From NCBI GenBank assembly GCA_905182995.1, contig CAJJDP010000193.1, positions 1 through 64,000 on the forward strand: a stretch of DNA of 64,000 nucleotides, in the 5' to 3' direction. The stretch is from Paramecium octaurelia (lineage: Eukaryota > Ciliophora > Oligohymenophorea > Peniculida > Parameciidae). Positions within the stretch are counted from its first letter, which is position 1. Each line of letters opens with the position of its first letter. Shown piece by piece: positions 43,786-55,336 of the stretch. The translations under genes were made by a program, and so were the position numbers. The notes under the pieces were generated by a model that was not told the DNA's origin, did not search any database, and worked only from the letters and a program-made list of their open reading frames with translations.

Positions 43786-46737
43786 ATGAATTAATCTCAA
43801 AGCAAAGAGTTCATAATTCTTCCTAGCTCTAATACTTCTAGAAATTATTCTCATTGTTCTTCTAAACTGATTCCTCAATAGACTTAATAGATGCCTCACA
43901 ATTAGTTTAATATGCAATACCCTTTTCAGCCAAAGGACTCCAATAGTTTAGACATGAATGGCTTAGAAGTGGAAAGTAGCGATCCACATAGGATGGTGCA
44001 GTATTCTCATCAAGGCAAATATTCCAACAAACAGAAGCCCACAAAGCTATTAGTATAATATGATTTCATTTAGGAAAGAGGAAGAGTCACGTCACCGATT
44101 TATAAATAACTAAATAAAAATGCAAGAACTGAGCAGTTGATTAAAAAATTTATCGATAAATTAAAAATAGGCTCCAAACAGTTTTCAGAAAGTCATTGCG
44201 TGAATCAATTATTACAAACAGGATCAAATGATGACGATCCTGAAAAATTGAATGAGAGAACAAAATTTAATTTCATAAAGAATTCTATAACAATTCCAAT
44301 ACCTCGTTCTAGTAAATTTAGAGAAATATGGAAAACAATAATGTAAATAACTTATATTACAATTCTTATCTTCTCCCCATTAGTATTGATTTACCCTGAA
44401 AACTCAGAAAGTATTATACTGTTGTTTTCTTAATTGATTCTCACTGTTTTAAACAATCTTTTTAATCTTCACACTAGCTATTATTAAAATGACGTAGAAA
44501 TAACTAATCTCAGATAGATTCAGCATAATTACATAAGAAGATATCTAATTAAGGACGTTTTAGTGTACTTGTCTTTCATTCTCATACTGCAGTTTTGCTT
44601 GACTGACTTGTACATTACCATCATAGCAGTTGTAGTGTTGAACATTGTAACAATTCAGAAAGTGAAACTGCACAACCTTTTATCAAAATAACTGGCAGTT
44701 TTGCTGGCCTATAGATTTAGCATAGCAATATGTTATTGTCACCTTTTCGCTATCATTCAAATGTCAATGAATCATTCCAATTTGGTATATGAATCAATCA
44801 GTATTTAATTTAAAATCTACCTAATCTATCTACATAAATATTTAGATGAATACTTGACCATTTATGGATCATTATCGCAAGAAACTAATTTTGAGTTGTA
44901 ATTTGCCATTTTTGTGTAAATCGTATAAACTTGTAATAGGATAGGAGCGTTTTTGGAAATTCTATTCTATTTTTATCAGAACATTGATAAGTACTTACTC
45001 AAAAAACACTACTTCGATTTTAAGGCTTTTCTTAATCATCATAAAATAGATTCTTAATTAAAAAAGAAGGCATTGAGCAATTACAAATATGAAATGAATA
45101 GCGATTAACTATAATAGAGTTCAGCCATTGACACTAAATCAATCTAATATATTAACAGTGATATTTATAAGAAAATTGATAAAACTATTAATGCAAAGTA
45201 TTTCTAGAAAATAACCGTTTTCTAAAAATTCTCATAAGACACTCAAGAGAGACTAATTGAGAAGATGACATACTAAACCTTCTAATCAAATGAAATTATA
45301 TTGAAATAGAATAGTAGTGATGATGGTTCATTATATATGATTAAAAGAGGTTGCGTTAAAATCTGTTATACTGGCATAAATAATGCATAAACAGGTATAA
45401 AACAGTTGACAAAGTTTTAAACTTTTGGAGAAGTGTCATTCTTCACTGGTTTGCCTAGAACAAGTAGTGTGATTTGTTTAGGACCAGTAGAAACATATAA
45501 AATCACAAGAAACGACTACTTAAATGTCATAAAAAACAATAGATCAGATTTCGTATTTCTATATCTATTACCCTAGGAAATAGCTTAATTTCTCAAAGAC
45601 TAAGTAATTTTCGAGAATCTCTACGATTAAATTGGTTTGAGATGCTTTTGTTGCAACTCTCCAAATCATTTGCTCTCTTCTTGTGACAAATTGCATTATC
45701 ATCCCAATAAAGAGAAGGTTTTAAGTCAATGTTCTTATAATCATAATCAAATCAGAAAATACTGTAAAATTTCTTATTTAATGATAGATTAAAGAAGTAT
45801 TAAACGAACTCTAAATAGTAGAGACTTTTTATTTTAAATTGGAATGGCTGGACAAGAATTTCAAGAAAACAATTGTAATTTTGATTCATAAATATTGAGG
45901 GATCTCACTAACAATCAGAATTATTTGTCATCTACTTATATATAATAAAATCAATCTCAATAAGTTGGTCACATTCCTGTAGTTTATCGACCAAGACCTA
46001 GCAATAGTCTCTTAATGAATAGTGATTTAGATGATGTTAAAGAATCATGCTATGATACTGAGACCAACAAAATCAGAAAAGAATCGCCAATTTATGCTTA
46101 ATAAAATCAATTCTAGACAAAGGGCTTTATTAAAGAACTTGAACGCGAAGATCCAGATTCAATATCAATTATCAATTAAAATATATCTTAGGCATAAACT
46201 ATTTAATAAGTTTAAACCAATAAATTAAATATATTTGAGAATCCAGATAGATTAAACGATTTGAATATTTTAGAGTTATAGATGTTGAATCAAAATAACA
46301 ATCCAAGAAACTGTAGATAGAATAGAAAATCATATAGTTACACTACCTAATCTGAAGTATCAAAAAAGCTAGAGAGTTTTAAAGGATCTTATAGATCCAA
46401 TGTACATTTGGATGAAACTGATAAGAATCGCATTGAATAATATCAAAAACAATAAAGAAGGAGAAGCTAACAAACTAATAATGGGAAATTAGATGAGAAC
46501 ATCCTTATCGCATTAGCCAATTAATAAAATTACAACAATTTTTGTTCTTTTCAAGAAGACGAGGAATTCGACAGAGCACATAATTTTTGTTACTATTACC
46601 CTTTTTACAACCCAGACTTTGTTATCAAAAAGTATAATAACTTGAAAATATGGTAATAATTACTTCCCAACAAAAGTAGATATACTATAAGTTATGTTTT
46701 AAGTGATAGAATAAAGGAAAAAGTGAGCTATAAATGA
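43786..46737 (+). CDS. cyclic-nucleotide-gated K+-channel-like protein with non-canonical pore
   Basis: One frame of 983 residues, ATG 43786 to TGA 46735-46737, no intron. A Ser/Gln-rich cytosolic start is followed by about six membrane spans (residues 185-390) and a C-linker. A cyclic-nucleotide-binding domain follows near residues 470-580, with FGEVSFFTGLPRTSSVICLG holding the Glu and Arg that contact the nucleotide. Then comes a Cys/His cluster CFCCNSPNHLLSSCDKLHYH seen, to my memory, in many Paramecium channels. In place of the GYGD filter the aligned position (359-362) reads IYGS within LTIYGSLSQETNFELQFAIF. K+ conduction is therefore doubtful; it may be a regulatory subunit or pore-dead paralogue. 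The tail is Gln-rich. Confidence 0.85.
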
Positions 46738-46790
46738 TATTGATATTTTTGGGTTAATTTGCATCATAAGTATTTATAAATATATCTGTT

Positions 46791-47426
46791 TCAGTTTAAT
46801 TTACTAGTTCGCGGATTAACATGCAAGCTTTTAGATCTTTCATGCAATCTCTAAGTATTCAAATTATCCAAATATGCATCAACCCTTAATTTAATTTTGT
46901 GTAAGTTGTTATCAAAATAAAATTTTTACATGTTCTGTTATATCTTTTTATGCTTCAGATAAGAATCTTGAAAATTTTCTTACTTTAGATTAGATTATCT
47001 AATTTTAATTAAACCTTACATTCCATTAATTTTGGATAACAACCTGTTGTTTTCATTTTCAATACGCAATTTTTATTCCTTTAATGATCTTCTACCTCGA
47101 GGCGTACCACATTAACTGGGAGGCTTTCCAATATTAATTTTTTAATACTGTAGGTGAGCGATTGCTTATTTTAGCCAGCCTCGCAAGTATTTATGTATTT
47201 TATTCTTATATTGTCTACCATTTCATTAATTCTCTTTTTCGATTATTAATAAACTGAGTTTTTTTGACTTATTCATAGATTCTCAAATCCTTATGAGGAC
47301 TCAACTTATAGTTTTGTTGGAGTCTCCTCTTATGAGCATCATACTCTCTTAGCTTATTTGAAATAATTACTGTCTACTAAGCCAAATCTAATTTAGCTCC
47401 AGATACCCCTTTTAATTGTTTTTCAT
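46791..47426 (-). CDS. CFAP97/hemingway-like ciliary protein, start region uncertain
   Basis: Minus strand, TGA at 46793-46791, a 25-nt intron near 47,130. The protein is basic and helical: KLREYDAHKRRLQQNYKL, then KRELMKWQTIQEQNTQILAR, KISNRSPTPPSQCGTPRGRR and SLKEQKLRIENENNRLLSKI. The short pattern of a basic run followed by ENxRLLxKI is that of CFAP97-domain proteins of cilia, found twice in variant form. The best ATG (47426, MKNNQKG) is one frame off the body, with the change near the C4T4 run at 47406-47413. About 190 residues. Family call moderate. Confidence 0.6.
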
Positions 47427-47844
47427 TGAAATAAATATAAAATATATATTAATCACATTTGAGAGTATTTGTAGAGAATCAATTCAACAATGCTATTATT
47501 TACATGTTTTCTTACACAAAGACTGACTATGTTAAATGTTTTCAAAATTTTCGATTTTATAATTAATAGTTACTTAACTAGAAATTAAGAAAACTTAATT
47601 GATTACCATTGAGTCTTAGATGAAGTCTAAACTAATTATTATTACTTCTAATATTATAAAATCAATTCATTCTTTTAAGAAATAAAGAGACTTAAGATCA
47701 CTTTTAGTTGTTGATCTTAACTGATTTTCAATGACTATCAGTTTGAATATTTCATAGGTTTTGGATATTTCCTAATGAATAACTCTTAAATAATTGCACT
47801 TTGAAATATTTATTTCATTTTAGTTATTATTTTATTTATATATA
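47427..47844. other. divergent spacer
   Basis: 418 bases between the CFAP97-like gene (minus) and the STPG gene (plus). AT-rich with several short A/T runs; no coding frame recognised. Confidence 0.55.
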
Positions 47845-48228
47845 ATGGAAGAGCGATTTAATGAAATACCATTACCACCAAAAAAGGAGAATAAAAGAAA
47901 ACCTTTTGGAACTGACTCACGCTTCAAACCTCAATAAGTATTACGTCCATCTCCGGCATCTTATACAATACCCACTGTATTCGAAATGGAGAAATACAAG
48001 AAGAAAGGCAAATCAATTTCAGTTTTCAAGGAAAAGCCATTTTTAAATGAAGTGCCTGGTCCTGGCCAATATAAGGATACAGAGGGATTGGGTGGGCCAT
48101 TATTTTCAATCGGAATGAAATTTGCTCCCTAGAAGAAGAATAATTTCCCAGGGCCTAACCATTATGACTAATAAATTAAATAGTGCTTAACAAAATATAA
48201 AAATTTTGGAAATACAATTATTTAATGA
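47845..48228 (+). CDS. STPG/ODF3-like (SHIPPO repeat) protein, 127 aa
   Basis: ATG 47845 to TGA 48226-48228, no intron. SHIPPO-type repeats are visible: FGTDSRFKP...RPSPASYTIP, NEVPGPGQYKDTEGLGGPLF, FSIGMKFAPQKKNNFPGPNH. The PGPxxY motif with spacing of 25-35 residues defines the STPGR family (ODF3/CIMAP, STPG1), found in ciliary and sperm-tail structures, where some members are microtubule inner proteins. The protein is short, basic and Pro-rich. Confidence 0.83.
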
Positions 48229-48405
48229 ATTATAAAAAATATTATTCTAAAATTAGTATAAAATTTGAATTTTTATAATGATAACAGAGAATTTAAATAA
48301 TAAGTGCATAGAATGACTGATGAGGAAGTCGTGAGTTGATTAAAATATAGAAACTATTTTATTTTATAAGGTGACGCATCATATAAGTTGAATAATTTTT
48401 CAGAA

Positions 48406-49664
48406 ATGACAATTATTAAAATTATGTTTGTAACAATCCTAAGATCCACTACCTTATTATAACTTAAACCAAAGCTTGGCTATAAGAAGTACCTGACAAG
48501 ACTGAGAACAGTTTCTTTGGCTGGTGCTGTAACTTTGGCTGCTTCTGCCTATTATTGCTATGAATGCTTCTGGAATACTTCCATGGAATTTATTCACCAT
48601 CCAGAAGCAATCGAGAAGCACGTTCTGAGCATTTTTGCGGATGTAAACTGTATATTTATTGAAGATCAAGTATAGGCCTACTTTCTATATTCCTCACCGA
48701 TTGATGTAACTAGCATATGCTACTCGTTGGGAAAAAAAATTTGACACAGAATTTGAAAGATAACTGTTTAAATTGTCCGATGGAGGACAATTGGCACTAG
48801 ATTGGAAGAATAAGCATGTTGTTACAAATAAACCACTTGTTTTAATTACTCACGGGTTGACAGGTGGCTCTGAAACTAATTATATAAAACATGCTGCTGA
48901 GACTCTGGCAGAGGCTGGCTATCAAGTAGTATGTTTTAATCAAAGGGGAGTGTCTAATTGTGAATTATTAACAAGTCGATATCATTTTCATGGATGTACT
49001 AATGACCTCAGAGAAGTGATCAATTATTTATAAGAGAATAAATAGAAGGATCAATAAATATTCGGATTAGGCTTTTCGATTGGAGGAAGTCTACTATTGA
49101 AATATGCAGGAGAAGAGGGTTACAAATGCAAGGTCACCAGAATATTCTCGGTTGCCAATCCCTATGATCTTTTGGATTGCTCACACAACATCATGAAATT
49201 TAGGAACAAAATATATGACTGGTCCATCACTTGTAATTTCAAAATGCTCCTCAAACAACACCAGAGTTCGTTAGCTGAAAATGAAAAAACCAAGGGAATT
49301 CAAATTTAAGAAGCGTTACAGGCCAAAAATACTTATGAGTTCGACGAACTTATTACAAGAAGATTATTCGATTTTGATTCTCCTGAATAGTTATACTCAA
49401 ACATTGGATGTGGCAACTACATCAAAGACGTCAAGGTCCCTGTCTTCATCATGCACTCCAAGGATGATCCCATCGTTCCCTAATTCCTCGTTCCTTATGA
49501 TCAAATCAAGTAAAACCCTAATATCATCGTTGGATTGACGAATAAAGGTGCTCACGTTGAATGGTTCACAGGATTGAAACCATAAAGAGTACTAATTTAT
49601 TAAGATTTTTTAGTGGATTATGAATCCAATACTAAGGTATTTCGAAGAGATACAATCACTATGA
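48406..49664 (+). CDS. alpha/beta hydrolase of the ABHD1/ABHD3/YheT family
   Basis: ATG 48406, introns 48643-48664 and 49589-49613, TGA 49662-49664; about 403 residues. One N-terminal membrane helix (VSLAGAVTLAASAYYCYECF). The fold reads KPLVLITHGLTGGSETNYIK, VVCFNQRGVSNCEL, GFSIGGSLLLKYAGEEG (nucleophile Ser), VFIMHSKDDPIVP (Asp) and GAHVEWFTG (His), giving a full Ser-Asp-His triad. ABHD1/3 members are ER-bound lipases acting on phospholipids or acyl esters. Without the second intron the frame would run on into the next gene; splicing it gives TGA and the family's usual end. Confidence 0.9.
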
Positions 49665-49687
49665 TTATTAAATAATTATTATATTAA

Positions 49688-50495
49688 ATGAGCAGAACGA
49701 ATTTGGGAAGTCCTTCCTATTACTTTTCATCATCAGCTCCAAAGCTAGAAAATTTTTAGCAGAGTCCCAAAAAGGAATTTTTTGATGCTTCTCGCTAATT
49801 AGAAAAGGCAAAAAGAAGAGTCTAACTACTAAAGTTAGAGAATGAAATAAGGTATCATTAAAATATGATATTCGTTAATTAGAGAGAAGAAAGCTTAAAT
49901 ATAATAGCAGAAGAGTGAACAACTAACCCGAATTCGCGAAGATCATGAATAATTTAAGGAATTTGTATATGAATTACATAAATATAGAAATAAATGCATA
50001 GAGAATAAGTAAATGTTTAGATATAGAATTTGGTATCTCGAACACGCAACTTGAAACGACAATAGTCACAAGAGAAAATTTATATCTAATAAAACTTCCT
50101 TCAAATGAAATAATAGGAAGTCAAGAATATAAAGGAGCAATCTCAAAAAAATGAATAGCTTATTAGATAGAATCTCGACAACCTTAAATAATAAAAATAT
50201 GAGCAAAAACAATAGATTCTCACTCAAGAACAGTTAGCTTAATAAAGCATCAGCAATTTTCACAAATAAAGATATCTTAAGCATTAACAGGATCATTATC
50301 ACTCGAAATCTTAACACATGATTGAAGCCGAAAACAAACTAAGCATAATTGAAGAGCTAAGAAAACAAGAAGCTTAATTGTTATAAAAACTAGAAACTAC
50401 AGTAATATACAAATGTATTTTAGTCTAAAATGAACACAAGTCTAGTTGCTCGATAAATGTCAACAACAACTCCTAAAACAGAATTCAATAATTGA
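49688..50495 (+). CDS. coiled-coil protein
   Basis: ATG 49688, introns of 31, 23, 33 and 22 nt fit the frame, TGA 50493-50495; about 230 residues. A short Ser-rich start (SRTNLGSPSYYFSSSAPKLE), then almost only heptad-like Gln/Glu/Lys sequence, ending in a Ser/Thr tail (VARQMSTTTPKTEFNN). No family recognised. It begins 23 bases after the hydrolase stop on the same strand. Confidence 0.6.
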
Positions 50496-50700
50496 GACAT
50501 TAATATATTATAAATATTTTATTGTTAATATTAAACTAAATCTTCCTTGTTGAATTAATTTAATAACTAAATAACCAATTATTTACCCAATCCAATCAAG
50601 GTAATTTAACATCAATAAATATGAGTATTAATTGAACAAGTCATATACATTTTATATATTTATATATATTACGCTAATAAACTATATTAAATTAAATAAT

Positions 50701-51781
50701 ATGAATTTGCTTTCACCACAAAACAAAAGTTTAATCCTATTCTTTCTATTTGCTGCAATTGCCATTGTTGCTGGTTTGATTTTAGCGATTATTGCAATCA
50801 CCTTCTTCCCCATTACAATAGTGTTATTTATAATTGTTAAGTATACTCCTGTAAGTAAAATTTATATTATTAGGTGCGAAATATTTTTACAAAGGTTTAT
50901 CATAAAATATATGACTATTTGTTCTATTAGAGTGAGAAACCTAGAAAATTATTATGGGGATTTATCTATGACTTTATGTGTGCATATTTCCCATTAAATA
51001 AATGGAGGGCTCTGAATTATGGATATGCTTTATTGAATGAAAATGGGCGTATTCTCAACAATTTGGATGAATAATAAGAAGAAGAAAGATTCTGCCTCTA
51101 ATTATATCACATGGTGGCAACAAATTGTTTGAAATTAAAGGATCTTCAAGGAAAACGAGTATTAGAGGTTGGAAGTGGTAGAGGAGGAGGATTGTATTAT
51201 ATTCATTCAGCCTTAAAACCTGAATCGTGTGTTGGTGTCGATTATTCCTAGAATTAAGTGGATTTTTGTAAGACCACCTATGGATTAAACCAAAAATTGA
51301 ATTTTCAATAAGGAGATGCTGAAAATTTAACTATTTTACAAATCTAAACATTTGATTTGATCATCAACGTCGAATCATCTCATTGTTATGGCAATTTCTA
51401 AAGGTTTGTGTAGGAAGTTACAAAATTACTAAACACTGGAGGCTTATTTGTTATTACCGATTTCAGAGCAATTTAAGAAATTAAGCAATTTGAAGAAGAT
51501 CTCTAATCAACAGGATTGGTATAAGATATGACTATATTAATAGAAATTGGAAACCAAGGAAGACATTACTATCAATGTCCTTTAAGCATTGAAATTGGAT
51601 GAGAAGAGGAAGTAATAATGGATGACTAGACATTGTGGAATAAGTATATTGCATTTATATTATTATTATAGTCTTCAGAAGCTTCTTTAGTAAATTTAGT
51701 GGTGTTTAGAGTTCTCGTATATTTTAGGAATTAAGTGAAAGAAAAACACTTTATCTAATTTATGCCTTAAGAAAGGTTTGA
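50701..51781 (+). CDS. membrane-anchored SAM-dependent methyltransferase (type 11)
   Basis: Start set at ATG 50701 (MNLLSPQNKS). Introns of 23, 25 and 28 nt bring the frame to TGA 51779-51781; about 334 residues. A long hydrophobic hairpin (LILFFLFAAIAIVAGLILAI, then ITFFPITIVLFIIV) is followed by the catalytic domain: RVLEVGSGRGGGLYYI (motif I, SAM), VGVDYSQNQVDFC (acidic loop), FDLIINVESSHCYG (motif II), LNTGGLFVITDFRA (motif III). The end YLIYALRKV is a beta-strand typical of the fold. This layout is shared with lipid or quinone methyltransferases; substrate unknown. A related, weaker copy lies at 57004-58417. Confidence 0.87.
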
Positions 51782-52298
51782 ATATAATAAATCATTTAAA
51801 TTAATTTCAATAAATTCAGTAATAATCTTATCATTCAATTGTAGTTAACCATTTTTATTATGTTTTATATTTTATAAAGTTTTAGATATGCATTATTAAT
51901 TAATGAATAATATAATTTCAATTAATAATATGATGAAAACAAAAGAATTCTATTTATATAGATCATCATCCAAAAGTAATATATTTCGCATTACGATATA
52001 AGCATTTAGATAACAAATATATTATATCAGTATTAATACTTCATTTGTACTGCAACCATATATTCTGCTTTGAAACTGCTGTTTTGATTGGAAATTGAGA
52101 ACGAAATTAGATCTAATAGAGAGCCTTAATAATCAGTATACATTTCTTACTATATTTATAGATAAGATTTAGAAGGTTTTGGTTAGACAAATATTTTTGA
52201 TAGAATTAGATTTTTAGATAATCAAAGATTCATATTCATTGTCTTAGGACAGGAGTGAACAATTACATTCATCATATATCATAAATAAAAATAAAATT
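51782..52298. other. convergent spacer, no gene seen
   Basis: About 517 bases between convergent genes. AT-rich, no frame with protein-like content on either strand. Confidence 0.5.
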
Positions 52299-53343
52299 TC
52301 ACTATTATGTGAATTGATATCCAAAGTTATCCTGCACACTTATTTCAAATGGATCTTCAGAAGTGGAGAGTCTCTTTAGATACCCAAGGGTTGTATTTGA
52401 AAAATATTATTATTGACAGTTATTTTGAGGTGTTAATGTTAAATTCCTTCTTCTTGCTTGCTGTTACAATTTGTGTCTAGTTGTAGATATTTTAACAATA
52501 ATATTGTATTTGTGGATTTCTTCCAGTTTTTTTTCATTTATTTCTTTCCAATAGGGTTCTTTGATGTGCTTTTCAATTTTATGATAATAATGCAATTGAT
52601 AAAATTCTTTTATGGAATTCTAAATCTTCTATATATCTGGAAGTAATTAATAAATTTAAAAGAAGACTGGGGTTTAGAGGGATGAATATTCCAACTCAAA
52701 CTCTTTAATTAATCTAGACTTAAATTAAAAATTACTTTTCTAGAAAGAGGTATAATGCAATGACATCATTCCATAAAAGTAATAATAGTTCATAAATTAT
52801 ATCTTCCTTGTTCTATGCTAAAATATCTTTAAATAGTGGGGTTTGGCAAAATACAAAATTTAATAAGTTTATCGCTTTATAATACATATTTTAAAATTCT
52901 TCAAATTCTAACTTGAGATGAATAATAATACATTTGATTGTGTAAGATCTCTAACTTTTGACCATCTTAATCAGAGCAATGCTATTAGCAAATCTTTGCA
53001 ATACTTGGAAATAATAATCTACAAATTTATCTTCAATTGAATGAGAATCATCTACAAACCCATCCCAATCATTGGCATACTCTGCAAATATGGCACCATG
53101 TATCAAATCATCTAACAACACATGACATGCAGCCAATATCTTTAATTTTACTCTATACGAGGCCTTAATTGGAAGTGCATTTATAAACTTCTTAAATATA
53201 GTTCTTATTGAGATTGGAGTTTGCTACTCTTGGAATCCTTTCATCAAGAATTTCAGATCAGTCACATTCAACTAAACTGCATTATTGAGTATGGAACTCT
53301 ACTAGAGATTTCTTTCAAAGTCAGATTTAAATATATTAATCAT
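52299..53343 (-). CDS. ANTH-domain (AP180/CALM-like) clathrin adaptor
   Basis: Start taken at ATG 53343 (MINIFKSDFERNLQQ); a further in-frame ATG at 53428 would add a hydrophobic stretch that does not suit a cytosolic adaptor. A 22-nt intron lies near 52,740; TGA at 52301-52299. ANTH features: the helix KASYRVKLKILAACHVLLDD (for WRVxLKxLxxxHxLL), YEL plus LLLLLWNDVIALYLFLEKLI and VFFQIYQLLPDIQKIQNSIK for the later helices, and a polar tail. The lysine cluster for PIP2 near the N-terminus is partly changed. Expected role: linking clathrin to membrane during endocytosis. The call rests on helix pattern. Confidence 0.68.
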
Positions 53344-53494
53344 TTCACTATAGTTTTCATAAAATTTTATGAATTTTATTAGCTTATCCAGACCCCAAAA
53401 CAGTAATAGAATGAATAACAATTTCATCCTTCAAATCAACCTCATTAACAATAACCCTACTAAACCTTGAAGCAAAAATAATAACTAATACAAA

Positions 53495-54498
53495 TCATTA
53501 ATATATATTTTAATAATATTATTCCTATTTTTTATCTCCATAACTCCGTTTGAATTGAGACTAACTAGCGAAATTAGATCCATTGAATTTCTCATCATAA
53601 ATGGAGTGAAATTATTTGGTCTCCTTAATTGGAATAGTTTGTTATGCTATTTTTTGATTCGATACAATTTTCTTAGGCATTTGAGGGACTTAACTAGTGT
53701 CTCGAATCTTTTTCGATAAGAATTCCAATTCCTCGTTCAAATTTGCTTAATAAATATCAACATATTCTGTAAAGGCTTAGCTAATTTTCTAGAGCTTCTC
53801 TTCATGAACATACACATCAAAGGCATTAGATAAATACATTTTGAGTGCATCATCAACTTCTAATGTTAGCTATTCGAAATCATGATGCTACTCATCACTC
53901 ATCACCATCAAACAACCTCTTATATATTTTGGTTAGAGTAACATCTTTTCCTATTAATCTAAGCTAAGAATAATCTAATTGAATTTATGGTGAAGATCTT
54001 TTTTCTCTCCCGGATGAGATTACTATTAATCAAAAATTTTGAAATTACTTTTTGCAAAAAGATTTTCTATTTAACTTACTCTTCTAATTAAATACAATAC
54101 TAATTGACTGCTGCCATTAAAGTCGATTTTACTTTTTGTAATTTATTTTGTATTTAATTCACCAACTCGGGAGATTCACCCACGTTAAAATGATGCAAAA
54201 TAGCTCTCTCTCTTTTCAAATTAGAAAATATATTTATACTCTTCAAATTTAGTTCTCATAATATGCACGTTATTCAGAAGCTGCTGTCTTACATTATCAA
54301 CCGTATCTAATTGTGCTTATGTACCGTTTTAATTATGTTATTGCACATGTAATTTACAACAATCTTTGCATAAGGGCTACTCAATTTCTGATAGAATATA
54401 GTTAAAACCTATCTGCATTCCAATGACATACAAAAAAGGACTATGTCATTCGATGGATGTTTGTAGCATTTTTCAAATTGGGAAGGTGCAACAGACAT
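53495..54498 (-). CDS. B-box-type zinc-binding protein with helical C-terminus
   Basis: Start 54498, introns of 29, 28 and 26 nt, TGA at 53497-53495; the sums agree with the frame. The N-terminus is a B-box: CYKHPSNDIVLFCMSLECRQ then PLCKDCCKLHVQQHNQ (C-x2-H, C-x4-C, C-x2-C, H-x3-H). The remaining 230 residues are helical, with segments like QLTLEVDDALKMYLSNAFDV and NLNEELEFLSKKIRDTS, and a Gln/Ser-rich end. No RING is present, so it is not a TRIM ligase. Likely a scaffold; many similar B-box proteins occur in Paramecium. Confidence 0.72.
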
Positions 54499-54566
54499 TA
54501 AGTTTATTAATTAATTGATAAATATTCATTATATAGATCCAATAATTTAGTAATATGTAATCATTT

Positions 54567-55250
54567 TCACTTTATACTTGAAATACTCGAAACGACAGGT
54601 ATGCTTACCATGCTTTTTTGTTATTATTTTACTTCCTTTACTTGTATCATTGGAAATCTCTTAGCACTAAAATAAATTATAATCAAATACTGTGTAATTT
54701 AGAATGACTTTTCCTCTGTGGTTTACAATTGTTAGATTAAATTATCATATATCTTCTTAGTCAACCCTTTTGGACCAATCACGGTTTAATTTAGATTATT
54801 TGATTATTAATTGAAATTTTCCAGTTTAATTTTTAATTCATTGCTTAATTCAATCAATTTTGATGCTGATGCTTCAATAGAACTAGTTTACTTATTTTAG
54901 ATCTCTTTATTTAGCCTTCCTAATCTCTTATTTTCCTTAATCAGAAATTGTAACTTCTACTCGTATTAAGATTTCATAGAGTCAAGTTCCAATTAGAGCT
55001 AGTCCCTTTGCATCTACTACTCAATATGAACGAATGCTTATTCCTGTAGTAATTAATTATCCTTTTTCAATTGAATAATCTCAAATTGCAGCAACTCCAA
55101 TTTTTGTTCAATTGATTGCACATAATTAATCTGAACTGCAGCATTTTGTAATTGTCGTTATAAACCATAGACGAGAAGCGAAAGTCTTTGGTTTTCTTCG
55201 GTTAACTTTTTGTTTAGATCATGGAGGTTGTCTTTATTTATGTGATCCAT
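54567..55250 (-). CDS. coiled-coil protein, about 219 residues
   Basis: Start 55250 (MDHINKDNLHDLNKKLTEEN), TGA at 54569-54567, and a probable 24-nt intron near 54,665 that keeps the frame. Nearly all of it is a continuous parallel-type coiled coil (QRLSLLVYGLQRQLQNAAVQ). A short Val/Ser-rich tail (SIPVVSSISSIK) ends it. No family recognised. It is read in the same direction as the B-box gene and starts 86 bases from the divergent gene at 55337. Confidence 0.65.
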
Positions 55251-55336
55251 AAATTATTAATGATTAAAATAAGTAATTAATACTTCGTACATAATACTTA
55301 ATTTGCTACATGATTAAGTTCTGTTATTAATTATAA

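Noticed and set aside
49580-49800. Read-through fusion of the ABHD hydrolase with the next coiled-coil gene
   Set aside because: Without splicing the frame is open across both, but a normal 25-nt intron at 49589-49613 produces a TGA and the usual family ending.
52458-52646. Hydrophobic plus-strand frame
   Set aside because: Antisense to the ANTH-domain gene, whose two exons join in frame across a 22-nt intron.
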